Below, piece by piece: positions 45,764 through 58,764 of a stretch of 64,000 nucleotides of DNA. The position numbers were made by a program, and so were the translations under genes. The stretch lies in the NCBI GenBank assembly GCA_003956705.1, contig QZCP01000057.1, positions 62,001-126,000 on the forward strand, written 5' to 3'. The DNA comes from Brevipalpus yothersi (Eukaryota; Arthropoda; Arachnida; Trombidiformes; Tenuipalpidae). The first letter of the stretch is position 1, and each line of letters opens with the position of its first letter. The notes under the pieces were generated by a model, which was not told where the DNA came from, ran no database searches, and saw only the letters and a program-made list of their open reading frames with translations.

Positions 45764-46322
45764 GGACCTTCATATACATGTACTAACAGAATTCATCAGA
45801 GAAACTCGAAATGAGCCTCGCGTTCTGTGTTCAATGGTGAAAATTCTCTTTCAAACTTGAGTTGAATAGAATTGAAGAAGCAGACAAGCTGATTCCATGA
45901 TTTGATTTGATCACCAATTCATTTACACTTTCAGAAGATCCAAATATCGACCAGTTCTCGAGTGATGATGAATATTCTCCGAGATTTAAATCAATTGAGC
46001 CATTATTTGAGTGAAAAAAATATTTCTTCTCATGAATTATTAATAAAAAGGAATTAAAATATTAAAATATTGAAATGAATTAAAAGTTCAGTTTGATTTT
46101 GATCAGGGAGTATTGAACAAATATCTTGGGAGAATTCATTGGAATTCATTTCATCTAAAAATGGTGAATTTGAATCTAGGGACAAAAATTCATTTGAAAA
46201 GGACAGACATTAAAGGCAATCGTAGATAGCTAAGTTCCACTGAATAAAAAAATTTGCGTTCGAGAGGATGGAAATTTGTGGTGATAAACATGTCTGATTT
46301 AAAATGCTGATGACAAGCTAGA
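45764..46322. other. Convergent intergenic region
   Basis: 560 bp between the ends of the IFT27-like gene and l(2)gl; AT-rich 3' flank (AATAAA-type sequences near 46040), no gene. Confidence 0.55.
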
Positions 46323-49300
46323 TCAATGGGAGGCGATATGAACGCTCCTATTGACTACTTCATTTTCTTCTTTGTCAATTTTCTTCTGGCCACCACTGAC
46401 AGCTTTATTATCTCCCTCAATAAGCTCACCAGTGATTGGTGTTAAAACTCCATTTTTCTCCAGATCCCCATCATTCGTTTGATTCGGTGACGGTGGATGG
46501 GTAAACATACTAGAATCAAGGGTAACATCAGCACTTCCATTAAGATTGATTTTGCTGATATCAAGATCTTTGATGTCATCACGCTCTGATTCATTCATAT
46601 CTTGACTACTCCCAATGAAAGTGTCATTCATTCTATCAGTTTCATCAGCACAAAAATTCGTCTCACTAGTAGGAGATGAGACAGGCATGTCATGAGCTTC
46701 TACGGTTTCTTTCAACACTTGCTTGTCGTCAGCTTTATCACCGTTTTGAACATCTTTGAGGGCATTTTCTTCACTGGTAACTGGTGGAACTTCGACAGCT
46801 TTCTGTGGTCTTGCTCCATCCGGTAAACGAACCAAGGAGATCGCTTCAACTAGCCGCTTTGTAGAGAGTGAGAATCGTTTATACTCAGAGGGTGAATGCA
46901 AATAGAGACCCTCAGCTTGAGCAGTGAAAATTAGATGAGAGATACCGTGACGATCCTCGTTGCTGATACATGAACACTTTAATCTTTGCTCGAGCTCAGA
47001 GCTGAACACTTCAACTTCACCCGAATTGGATAGAACGACCAAACACTGTTCGGGTGGAACTTCTTCGGTATCAAATGCAAATTGAGAGAAAGCGATTTTA
47101 CGAGCTTTCAAGCCTTCCGCAGCGGTCAGCTTAAATTTGGAATGATGCTTCAATTGAGGTAGGGTGTACAGTATGAATTGTTCTTCGGTACACACAAGAA
47201 CCTTATCAGCTTGCAATGCAGCACGAGTACGACCATGTTTAACTTCGAGCGGATCCGGCTGTGGATATCCTGTCGAATCTAGAAGTTGAATAAATATTAC
47301 GGGAGCTTTGTGAGCAAGTCGCATCTCCCGGCCATGAAGGAAAGTGATTTTCTCACTCTTACGAGGCTGTTCAGTGGTTTGATGATCATTTGCATCATCA
47401 TTCGCCACATCAACCGATTTATCTCCTGATTCGGCTGCTCCTTCTGTTGAAGAGGGTGAAGGCGGAAGTGGAGAGGGAGGAGCTGATGTCTGGGGTGATG
47501 TAACTCCAGGTATATTAAAGGCAAGAGCATAGACCATACCAGCATGTGTTCCAGCCCATAAAGTAGGGGTTTGAGTAGTATCTTTTTTATCGATACCACA
47601 TAGACCAATGTACAAATAACGAACTACAGGGCCACTTATCTCATCGGTTTGTCGAGCTTCTATGCGTCGTTCAACTGGTTTTGTCTCTGAATCGAGATCT
47701 TTCGTGGGTGAACGAGTATGTCTGCCCCTATCACCACCCACACCCTTGGTAGGAGTGGAAGTTGGAGTGGGCGAAGAGGAACCAGATTTCTTAGTATCTC
47801 GGGTTGAACGTACGCGTCGTAAGCGACGAATGGATTCACGGAGCGACTTTTTAAAAGACTTTCTTCTAGAGATCAAGGCATCCCCTTCTGCAAGGGCCTC
47901 ACTGTCACGAGGGTTCAGAGTACATTTGGCAACAACCACTGAATGTTGGACGAAATCGTAAAGGCCAAAGCCATACGCATTTCCAATGGCTAGAAGCTTC
48001 CACTCTGAATGCCATGCAAGTGAAGTGATGTTTGAAGGTGGATTGGTTTGGATCAGAGCGAGAGGCTCGAAATTCACGAACTTGGCTTTTTCTGGACGGA
48101 GTTTGAGTTTAGGTTCACCTTTCCAAGTGAAAGTTTCATTCCCACTGATGAGGTTCAAATTTTCAACACGCATAGATGCCGAGAAGTTTTCATCATCAGT
48201 TAAGGTGAAAATGATCACTTGACCGGCAGATCCGGCTACTACTAGAGTAGAAGAGAGAGCCGAAAATACAAATCGCTGGATCTGCAGACGAAGATCATCA
48301 GCAAAAGGGTCATAAGAGCCTACTTTCCGAAAAAATGGCCATTGATCTTCCGTATCTTTCAAGTCCTCATTGGGGAGTATTTCCGCATCAATGTCAGGAA
48401 TATCATCGTTGAAGAGACGAGATGTTTCGAGTGTATAGAGATGCTTAAGATTGACTCCACCGGCAGCCCAGAAGCGTACACTACCATCTTCATGACCAGT
48501 TATGAGGAGATCTTTGGTTTCTGTAAAACCAATAGGGAGCGGATTTCCTCCCTGGATAGGCCATTCTCGCGTTGAATATTTTCCATCCGATTGCTTGATA
48601 CCTGCTGCTTCGATTTTTTCATACACATCAGCAGGTGTGTCAGAGTAAAAGTGAGCATAAGTAATCGGAGAAGAGTGAATGCATGAGAGATACGGTAGCG
48701 GATATTGTAGCCATTCAGGAGATAGTAAATCGATAGCGACAATTTCTTCCTCAGTAAGCACGATCAGTGCCTCAGGAGAATCATATTTCTCATCTTCGTT
48801 TTTCGATGCAGGAATCACAATGAAGTCAATCACCCGAGCTGACAAATCAAGGGTGTGGTGTTTTTTGCTCTCAGTATCTGGACCTTTCTTCAAGATGGTC
48901 ACGGCGTTCTTATCTCGATGATCTGATCTTGACAAACCACCCTCGAAGATGAGATACTCCTCTCTAGAATAGGACGATAAAAAATATTAGCCGAGAATTA
49001 ATAGGAAATATGAAAAGCCAAAATGTGAAATAGAATTTCGATGAGGTTTGATGAAGACTGGAAGTGAAATTTTGTTGAATAAAGACAGGAGCATTTATAC
49101 ATGTAAATAAGTAATTACTTTTGGTTCGTAGTTTGAGCAACTATTTTGTGAATAGGTTTGCAAGGGAACGGTCCATATTCCTTAATTTGTCTCTCTTTCG
49201 AAGGAGATTGATCATCAATTTTCCACTGGATGTAACTACCATCATTGTGAGAACTAATGAATTCTTCGCCATTTATGAGCCAACAAACAGATTCCAGTTG

Positions 49301-50621
49301 CTGAAATGCAAATAAATTTTATGATGAGTTTTATGAACCTAACCACCTAAGAGAATGCAAGAAATCGTTCAATACAAAGATTCATAGATCATTTAAAGTA
49401 TGCCAGTGCTGTCCTGAAAAATTTTGAATATTCAACGGATATGAAATGAATCTATAACCTAACGGTAATGTCTTGATCATAAAACAACGAAAATTGCTTC
49501 TACAAAAACTTGCATTCTGTGATCAGTCACAAAAATACACATTCTGAGCCCCTATTCTCAATGATTAAGTTATGTGAGCTGTCAATTACCTGCTCAGCGT
49601 TGTAAAAGTGCTCTGCAGTTGATGTTTTTTTGTTCCACAAGACAAGCAGACCTCGAGTATAGCCGATAAGAACACGATCCGGATCATGAGGTTTTCCAAC
49701 GATTGTCTCTACTGCGCCAGGGTTGGTCTTTTTGAGAGAATCAGGCATATTCTGGATCACAACATCCTGATAAATGATCTCAGGTTTCAAATCAAAAGTT
49801 TCCAATGATATTATGGAGATGTTTCCACCTTGCATCCCCACCAAGAGGATTTCACAAGTGCTATCAACACACAAGCTGGTGATTTGCTTGAGATTGCTTC
49901 GTTCCGAGTTGTCTATGGAAAGAAGCACAAGTTAGTGGAAGAGTATACATGAGAGAAGTTGTGAACACAACAGTGGAATAAGGACAGGTAATCATCATGA
50001 TAAGAAGATCAACATTGAGGAAGCCTTATAATATGAGGAAAATAGTTGTGGGTACAATGAAACAAGGAAGACTGCTTACCATAACTCCTTCCTTCTTGTT
50101 TTTCTTTGCGAAAATGATGACAGGTTTTGACTCGTTCCAGAAAACTGCGCTCGCTTCCATTCTCAGATTTTTGTACATTTATTTCCCACAGGGAAAGACT
50201 ATTATCATGACAATGTACTACTATTTGTCCTCTACCTTCGATGAAAACTATATTGACGATCTCACAATCTGGATCCTCATTTGCGATCAATTCGACGCCA
50301 GGTTTACCATAAACGCGCAAAGATCCTTGCTGAGTTCCAAGGGCTAACAATCCAAGCTTGGAATCGTAAGCAAGACAAGTTGGATGGTAGGGAAAACCAT
50401 GAGTTAGTGTCTGTAGGGCGAGAAAAATGAGTAAGATAAGCGATCAGTCAATCAAGTTACTTAAAGCAACTCCAAAAAGATTATTCTCTATCAATGAAAA
50501 TATCATGTGCTGATGAATCAAGATGAGAAGCACTTACCTCTTTGAGACCGAAACATTCTTTTGGAAGTCTAGCACGTTTTGCTGTTGACCTATCACGCTT
50601 AACTCGAAGGAACTTGAACAT
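46323..50621 (-). CDS. l(2)gl: Lethal(2) giant larvae, polarity scaffold, 5 exons, 1186 aa
   Basis: Exons (minus) 50621-50538, 50410-50080, 49912-49590, 49300-49119 and 48963-46323 join in frame. Lgl is a double beta-propeller WD40 scaffold that sets basolateral polarity with Scribble and Dlg and is antagonised by aPKC. The N-terminus MFKFLRVKRDRS fits the family. Diagnostic stretches are LTHGFPYHP, LALGTQQGSLRVYGKPGVE, LIGYTRGLLVLWN, HNDGSYIQWKID, YGPFPCKPIHKI and TGHEDGSVRFW. The aPKC-regulated basic membrane motif RRKSFKKSLRESIRRLRR lies near residue 670, after the first propeller half, with the expected serines. The C-terminal 200 residues are acidic and Ser/Thr-rich and probably disordered. 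Length is close to fly Lgl (about 1160). Confidence 0.96.
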
Positions 50622-52995
50622 ATTTAATCAGTCAATGTTGTGTTCCAATTGAAAATAAACTGACACCTGTGAAAACTTTTCAATTCACCAGGAGTACTTT
50701 ATATGATTGTTCATCAAACACACATACGGCTGGTATCGAAGTGTGGGTGATATCAGATGTGAAATAGGAACAGAATGCACGATTATTTTCTCTCTCTCTC
50801 TATCTCCTCTAAACGGATGATAATGGTGCGGTAAAAGTGTAAGCAAAACTTTGGACCAGATAAATAGCTGCAAAAATGATGATTGATGAACAGCCGGTGA
50901 ATTATTCAGATGAAATCATATGACGCGAAGACTAAGTTGCAAAATATTTTTTCTTCTTCTTCTAGTAGAGTATATAAATGACGTTGAATAAATGAAGAAT
51001 GTGAATCGTGAATCGATCGGAAGATGATGATGATGATAAAACAAACTAATCAAACATTTAAATCTTATAAGAGAAAAAATGAAGAGAGAGAAAAACAACA
51101 AAATTGGCTTCCTTGAAATGATCACGACACTTACACACCCATCCAATGTTTCACTTTCTCACGATACTTATCTTTCTCTCTCTCTCTCTATATATGTATA
51201 AAGCCTGATACTAAACACAAACAACCAAAATGATCAGATGTCTATGGTTTTGAATATGCACACACTTTGAACAATGGCAATTAATCAATACCTCACGATT
51301 GATAAAATAATTAATTCATACAATTTGTCACTCTACGTGAATTAAAATAGTGAGAGCAAGAGAAAGAGAGTAAAAGAATGGCTCATTCAGTACAATCAAA
51401 TTTAAAAGGATTACTTTTACTTTAAAAGTTTACTCTGTTCAAAAAAACACTTTTTTTTCGGATGCAAAAGTCTTCACTGAAGAGGGTGGGGATATCAAGT
51501 ACCACTATCGGTATCTGTTTTTTTGGGTGGTCACGATTGTGGGCGGAGTTTAGTGTGATCACTAGAAAAAACTGTTAGCGACACCTGGTGATAAAAAATT
51601 GTAGCCATCGATCGATTAGCAAGCCCACACCAGAGGCCACTGTAATCGATTGCTTTTCCCTTTTCTCTCTTTTTTCCCACCTCTCACTTTCAAAACTATC
51701 TTCTCCTCCAAGGCAAAGTATCGGATACATCTATGTGTGCTATAAGCAGAGAATATTATCGATATCAAGGATATCGATAATGGTGTAAGAGTCGAAAAGA
51801 GGGGGGAAGTGAAAAAAAGGGCTGGAGGGGAAAAAAAAGTAGTAACAATATTTTCTCGTACATTGGGCGGGGTCAAGTGCGCACACACAGAAGAGCAGCG
51901 AGAGAAGCAATATTCTCCATTGTTGAGAGAGAGAGAATTCTGGTGGAGTAATTCTGTGTGCCCTGTGAAAAATGATGGATTTTAATTTTTTTTTTCTCGC
52001 CCATCAATTCCTTGGGATATCATGTGTAGTGTTTTTTTATAATTCAATCATATATATTTGTAATATTAATTAATCATACTTGGCCCTTAGCGTGTTGAAA
52101 GACACGGTAGTGAGATCTGAATATTCCAAATTATCTCACTACACTGTCTTTAACCCCGTGGGGCATCTCTCATCTTCTGTTTCTCTCTCTCTCTCTCTCT
52201 CCCTCTCTTTCTGGGTTCCTCATTCACCGTTTTTCACTCTCTCTCTCTCTCTCTCTGTCTGTCTTTCTCTCTCTTCCTCTCTTTCGCCTCTTTTCCCTCG
52301 CCCCAGCTTCTTTGTGTATATATGTGTGTGTCTATGTTTTCTCTCATTTGTGATATAGTTTACTGCTCTCTAGTAATTATCTCTCTCTCTATGGCTGTCA
52401 ACATGTTCATTGAATAGCCCCAGACACACACTCACCAGACCATCGATGGTGCTGTGAGTTTATGTAGACATATCATTCTCATATCACAGCCACCATAGAT
52501 GTTTTGGTGGATGTTGGAATGCATCGCAAAAAAAACAAAATCATCATCACTACCGCAACAAACAGCTTTGTATGTGTGTGTGTGGATATTTATATATCTT
52601 TCCTTTTGCTTCCTGGTTGTCGTTCGAGGTGGCTGTGATCTGTTTATTAATCTCATATCACAGCCAACTTGACACGACAAAAGAAGCAAATAATCCATCG
52701 AGCTTAAAGATCCTACGTATTATATTCAACGGACATCTTTTGTACTATTACGTTATTCAATGGATTGATTGTTTGTTGATATTGGGATGACTAATTGTTC
52801 AGTGGAGCTGTCAAATGTGTGTATGTTGGGAAAGTGATATAATTACCGGTGGATAGATGGAAATGATAATGATTTTTGTTGATCCATAATGAACAGTATT
52901 TGGTATCGCACAATCCTGTAGTTGTGTTTAGTATCAGAAACATGTTTAGTTGAGTCTGTATTGAGAGTTGAAAAAATTCATAAATAAATATAATG
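50622..52995. other. 2.4-kb intergenic region upstream of l(2)gl, simple-repeat rich
   Basis: No gene is supported. It contains (CT)n-rich blocks (52184-52265), several short TC runs and a small repeat near 52477-52666. It must include the l(2)gl promoter and the PIG-K 3' flank. Confidence 0.55.
52477..52666. repeat. Short direct and inverted repeats around TCTCATATCACAGCCA
   Basis: The 16-mer TCTCATATCACAGCCA occurs at 52477-52492 and 52651-52666, and the complement of its end (GTGGCTGTGAT) at 52629-52639. This is too short to call a mobile element; it could be regulatory or chance. Confidence 0.6.
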
Positions 52996-53634
52996 TTATG
53001 AGAATAATTCATACTGATTGATAAAGCTTAATGGTTCTTCTATCTGTTCTTTAGGTGGGTATAATTGGAATCCTTCTTCTTTCTCAATAACATTGGGAAT
53101 TTTCACTGCATCCTCTTGTTTCAGATTTGGCATCAGCCTGACTTTCGGTAAGCTACCAAAGAAATCAACCAAAGGCACTTTAACTGGATCTCGGCGGTAA
53201 AGATCTTTACGTACGGTAACCGTGGAGAGACAAGATCTTTTCGGGCAAACAGCAAGAAAAGCTGCTAGTGACTTGGTACTATTAATATTGATATTCTCGA
53301 GAAACTCTAATGCATGGAAAGTGTATCGATCGATAACATAAACACCGATGGTTGGATCACCATGATGAGACAGAGAGTCTTCGCCAACTTTTGAGCTTCC
53401 AACGGCGAGAATGTTCGGAGAATAAATTTTCTGGCCCATAGATTCAGCTTGACAAGTTTCGGTTATGAGAAGGATTTCATTGTAACGACGTTTTTGCCAC
53501 ATTTGTTCGAAAGCATCGGCCAACTCAATGCTGGTTATCTCTTCTGAGTCTTGAAATTTGAGAAAACCATCACCTCCATGACCTATTTTTGGGCATTAGC
53601 AGACAGAGTGATCAAACAAGAGTCAAACGGTGTC

Positions 53635-53698
<64 letters not shown>

Positions 53699-54277
53699 TA
53701 AAGTGAGAGAGAGAGAATGAAAAAACAGATCATCATAAGTGATGATCACTAAAGTATACTAACCAGTTAAATAAATTAATATATTGCTCTCTTCATCTGT
53801 AAGTAACTGTTTGGATCTTGGTGTACCCTTTTCCACGCGACCAGTCAGTAATCGAATAAAATTTTTAACTGTCACTTCATATCCTCGATAATCGACTTCT
53901 ATATCATTTCCATACACATTAATATGATGGTTAGCATTGTTGAACACTGTTCCAGGTCTCACATTACGTGCATTGCATGGCATATCATCGGCAAGCATCA
54001 ATATGATTCGACTGTCAGGTATGCCCAATCTTTTGACACTCCGATACATGGACAACACATTAGCAACATGTCGATAGTTGAACCAGTAGCGAGAAGAGCA
54101 TACCAACAAAGCCCAATTGTTAGTGTGTTTACTTTTGGTGAAAAATTCTCCAATTGATCGTTCCTGTTGACTTTCCGTTGCCATACAACTACCCAACAAG
54201 CTGATAATGATGGTGAGAATCAGGATGGCAAGTCCTAACCAGTAGGAAAAGATTAAATGATTCACTTTAGGAAACAT
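52996..54277 (-). CDS. PIGK: GPI-anchor transamidase catalytic subunit PIG-K/GPI8, 2 exons, 366 aa, no C-terminal TM
   Basis: Exons (minus) 54277-53764 and 53582-52996 join in frame. It is a C13-family cysteine protease that transfers proproteins to GPI in the ER lumen. It has an N-terminal signal or membrane segment (YWLGLAILILTIIISLLGS), then NNWALLVCSSRYWFNYRH and VLSMYRSVKRLGIPDSRIIL. The catalytic His is in YLTGHGG (created across the splice junction) and the Cys in ITETCQAESM. EITSIELADAFEQMWQKRRY, SPNILAVGSSKVGEDSLSHH and DRYTF are near-identical to animal PIG-K. The protein ends SFINQYELFS, where human PIG-K continues into a lumen-to-membrane helix of about 20 residues. No such exon is evident downstream. 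The intron contains a 52-bp (GA)n tract. Confidence 0.93.
53641..53692. repeat. (GA)n microsatellite in the PIG-K intron
   Basis: 26 uninterrupted GA units inside the single 181-bp intron of PIG-K, between donor and acceptor. Length variation here would directly change intron size. Confidence 0.95.
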
Positions 54278-57200
54278 GATCAGCTTCCCCTTCGGGATCT
54301 TTTAATTCATTTTGGATTCGCTCGACAGTAAATGAAAATGAATACGCTGATGGATGGATGCGGGTGCTGCAGAAAAGGATGAAGAGAGAGAGAAAGAAAA
54401 GGAATGAAGATTACTTGAGTATAATTAACTAATTAGTAGCCATTCATCAAATCATGGTCGTAACTAATGATGGATCATGTGAAGGGAAACACTAGAATCA
54501 TACACACACACAAATACACATATTGAATCGCATTTGTACGCTATGATGATTAAGATATTAAACTTATCACAAAGATAAAAAATTTAGATAACTTGTGTGT
54601 GCGTGTGTGTGTGTATGTTCTTCAAGTGTCACACAATTCAAACGTGACCAAAAGAGTTGAAAGATGATCAAATACTTTAATACTTACACATACACACATT
54701 CACAATTTGATATTCCCCAAAATATAGTAGATTAAACAATTTAAATTGCAAACAAAGTTCAATCCATGTTCAAATGTGTGTAAGTTTATACACACACCGG
54801 TTGATGAATGTGAAAAATGTTGTGCTTTTTTCACCTTCAAAAACAACAAAATTAAAATGAGCGGCCAATTTGATTGCTCATCCAAGTTGAAGTTGAATTT
54901 TTCTCTCCAAATTGTACTAAATTTTGATATAATTATATCAAAATCATTTATTGGGAATGTTGTGGGTGTGTTTGAAAATATTTCAGCCATATTTGAGGTT
55001 CTCATCAATGAAGACAGGACACAGGCTATTCTTGTAAGTTGAAAAATGGAGAAAAGTTGGATAATGAAAAATTGAATCAAAATCGGTGGCAACAAAAAAA
55101 GGAGGCAAAAGAAAATAATGCTAATAAAGTAGATATTTTTGAGGAAAATATTTTCATTTACTATTTTAGTGGTAAATTTTTATTCAAATTTTCTCATCAA
55201 ATGTTCGTCATCATCGAAAAACGTGTCCCAAGGAATGCCAAAAATATTTTCACCTCCATTCGGCTGATATTCGAATGTCTGAATTATCATCATCGTATGA
55301 CTTGTGTGGCATTGTGATGTATTCTTTCAATCTACTGAATGAAGACCATCATCAACATGTACATCATCACAATCATGAAAATTTCATCGCATCACCATCA
55401 TTTCTCAAGCTGTAAAGTACTTACGGGTGCTTATGCATTTTATATATACCATTCATTCAAGTGACAAAAGGAGAACATTCTCACAGACTCGTTGAATAAA
55501 TCGTTTGTCTGATGGAATCTGATGGACAAGTTCTTTCTCTCTCTCTTCTTTCTCACCGACGATTATTACATGTATGCCACGAAAATTTTCATCACCCAGC
55601 AGACAGCATTTTCGATTTGAAGCTTCAATCTTGGTATCAGTTGGAAGAGGTGTATTATTATTATAGTGGTCAAACTTCTCTCTGATCGCCTCCATGATAA
55701 TGACTGACGAGTTGCAGAACGAAAATGGCAAACGTTTCTAAATCAGAACGAGAAGTGCCTGTTAGCCAGCGAGAAGAGAGCGAGGAAAGCTCATTTGAAT
55801 TTCCTTCTATCATATCACCTTATTCACCTTTTCCGAAAGCCATCTTTCCGTTCAGGATGTTGGAAAAATCTCCACTCGAATCCACAAGTTTTGATTTAAA
55901 TTTTTTTTTGCATCCATGAATATTCTGATGAATGTATATAAAAAAAAGTTCAAGAACCCTAAAATCAGCCTACGTTCTGAGTATACTATTCAGTGCTCTC
56001 AATCAAAATCACATCTAATTTAAACCATTTTCGAGTGGTGGAGGGAAAATTTTCTCAATCTCTCTTCAAATGATATTTGAAAAGGTTCTCTCCAGTCATC
56101 TTGAGATCGAATTCTCTCTTTCCGAAGCTAGAAAAACGAGATATTTCTCAAAACTCATCCATCAATGAAAAAAATTGTTTTGGCAATCTTAAGAAAGCAT
56201 TATTAACCTCTAATTACGTTATACTTGATCCTTTGACCTCCCTTGTGGTAGATAGAACGATCACTAATTGTCTAATGGCCATGATTCGATAGCTAATGAT
56301 GGTCCTAATTTGGCAAAAAAACAATGGGATGAGCTGATCAACTCATTCACTCATATTGACGAATCGATAGATGAATGTACACACAAAAATCAACAAATAA
56401 ATCAGAGCAGAAAATCCCGACTTTGAACTCCCACTTGTTGTTTGAAAACTTTCGCACCAAATCTAACAATTTTGGGCCTCGACATCGTTTATCTTTTTTT
56501 TCACGGAAGGAAAGTATTTGCTTCTTCAAACCTCATGAAAATCGAAAGGCTGCCATTCGGTTGAATAGAATCAGAGTGCTAATTGTCAAAGTTAATCGAT
56601 TAAACATTGGACATGTATTTTCTTTCAACTTTCGCCACAATATTATCGGGTAAAAAAGAAATTATCATCACTCTCAGAATTAATCCATGAACAATGATCA
56701 AAAGTTCCAGCAAGTCTGAATAAGTTCCATTCTCATCTCTTTGAAACTTTCTCCCGATAATATTCCACAAAACAGTCACTTCGTAAGAGCCCATTATCAG
56801 TTCTCTTTTTCGCTCGATTATCTCTTTCTCTCCAAAATCGAAACATTCACCTGATCCACCGTATCGAATTTGCCAAGACATTGCGGAAGAGTTTTTCATT
56901 TCAACGAAGAATGGTCTCTCTCTTTCTCTTTCTCAAACTTCTGGCCAGCAGGTCAGATCATCATTGTATCGAGAGGCCTCCTTCGAACTTAGAACTGTCT
57001 ATTGGAATGTGAATTGACCATCCTTTTTGGCTTCTTTTACCTCCCGATGCTACATTCGATGCGAATCTCAGTGTAAAATCGAAATTTGAACCTTTATCGA
57101 TCAGACTGAAGTGTATTTCAAGAGAAGGAAAAGAGTGGAGGTATAAAAATTTTGAAAAAGGCTTGAGAAACAAAATCAAAGATCGTCATACCTTCACAAG

Positions 57201-57862
57201 AGGGGGTTCAATTTTCTGGCACCAATATGTTTCTATTTTTCCTTTCCTTCTTATATTTCCAACAATCTAGAACCATGGCATGATGAAGATTGAAAAACTA
57301 GCGCAACAATATGAGCTCAATTCTTCCCAACAGGTCAATTTGAACTCATTTTGTATTCAAATTGTGGTCAGAATGACTGGAACAAATCACACTTTTCATT
57401 AGCTCTTTCCAGTTCTGTATTGTCATGCATACATGTACTTGTAGTATACTGAATCATTTAGTCAGCCGACAGTTCATGAATGATGATAGTTTCGAGAAAA
57501 TATGTCTTTTTTCACGTGATCATCTGTCATCGGCATGCGTTCGGACACATTCTCTGAAAAATGAGCCTATCATATTTGAAGTGAAGTGAGAGAAAATCAA
57601 TCGAAGTTAATCATAATTGGATCCCGAAATAACAGGAGAACTGGACGTTTATGTCCTACTTTCACTCATTCAACACACAAATTTCAACAGCAATGATTAA
57701 ACTTTGGCCTGAGGTCACAATCAGAGGGGAAAGGGCGACCTAATGTTGTGGCATAACTTCCGAATGAGAAAGGGGGAAAAAGTATCAGAAAAAACGTCTT
57801 CTATCACTTTTTATTCGAATCGATATCGACCTCGATTCGTTGGGTGCTGATATCACCCAACT

Positions 57863-57866
<4 letters not shown>

Positions 57867-57919
<53 letters not shown>
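57867..57919. repeat. (CT)n microsatellite
   Basis: About 26 CT units, one of a pair flanking a 265-bp segment upstream of the Gly-rich secreted protein promoter. Confidence 0.93.
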
Positions 57920-57922
<3 letters not shown>

Positions 57923-58181
57923 TACCTATTCTGTTGAAATAGGGGGATAAAAGATGCTCCAATTCAGGGAGAGAGAGAGAATACAGACGAAAGGCAGCGA
58001 ATCTGTATACACACTCACATACGCACATACAAGCACAGGCTGAAAAAGTGAAAAAGTGATCTTGTTTCGGGCGACGAAATTGTTAGAATCTGAACACCGG
58101 CTGGAGGACCGACGCGATTCCTTCCAATTGGGTAAAGAAGGAGGGACAAGTGAAAAATTGGCTCCCATCCTTCCCTTATTA

Positions 58182-58184
<3 letters not shown>

Positions 58185-58236
<52 letters not shown>
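58185..58236. repeat. (CT)n microsatellite next to a promoter
   Basis: About 26 CT units ending some 60 bp upstream of a TATA box. The same arrangement (GA/CT tract then TATA) is seen at the fasciclin gene. Confidence 0.93.
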
Positions 58237-58238
<2 letters not shown>

Positions 58239-58294
58239 AATTCCCTTATTACTATACAAACACGTTATATTTAAATAGTTCCTCTGCGGTCATC

Positions 58295-58302
58295 TATATA
58301 AG
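58295..58302 (+). promoter_or_regulatory. TATA box of the Gly-rich secreted protein gene
   Basis: CTATATAAG about 30 bp before a plausible start site near 58326. A non-coding first exon would end at 58421 (CCAT|GTAAGT) and join to the exon beginning at 58757. Confidence 0.6.
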
Positions 58303-58764
58303 CCCAGCTCCTCCGTTTGATCTGAATTAGTTAGATTTAGTACGAACCGTTATTCGTTTCTTCATCCATCCACAAAACTTTTCCTATTCACACCAGTGAA
58401 ATCTCTCACAAAACAGTCCATGTAAGTGTGTCCAGAACTTTGATTTGATTTTCAAATGGTATGTTTTCTATCGTTTTGAGAGCAATCTGTGTGTCCTCAG
58501 CCCTTGTGTGCAAGTGTTCATCTCTGCCAAAATGTTTCGCCCACTCACAGCCATAATCGATGATTCTAAGTGAAAATTTTAACGAAATTGTGACCAATGA
58601 AGTGAGAATGAATAGCAAGAGGCTGGTCAGTGTAAAGGATAGGGGCTTCGAAATTTATCATGTATTGCTCTCAAAGTGATGAAAACCCTCATTTATACCC
58701 TTCATGATATCTTTGAAATAACTGATAATGTTTTTGTTCTTTCACCTTCCCTCCAGCTTCAAAA

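Larger units (their letters stand above)
54278..58294. other. 4-kb region without a supported gene
   Basis: Several 60-130-codon frames occur on both strands (for example 54700-55095 minus, 55453-55731 minus, 56600-56899 minus). None has a domain, signal peptide or splice-linked partner that I can support, and composition looks random. It holds CA/TG-rich stretches around 54500-54800 and two long (CT)n tracts near its right end. Confidence 0.5.

Noticed and set aside
54700..57179. Several 60-130-codon frames in the 4-kb gap
   Set aside because: No signal peptide, domain, codon bias or splice partners; the number is that expected in AT-rich DNA.
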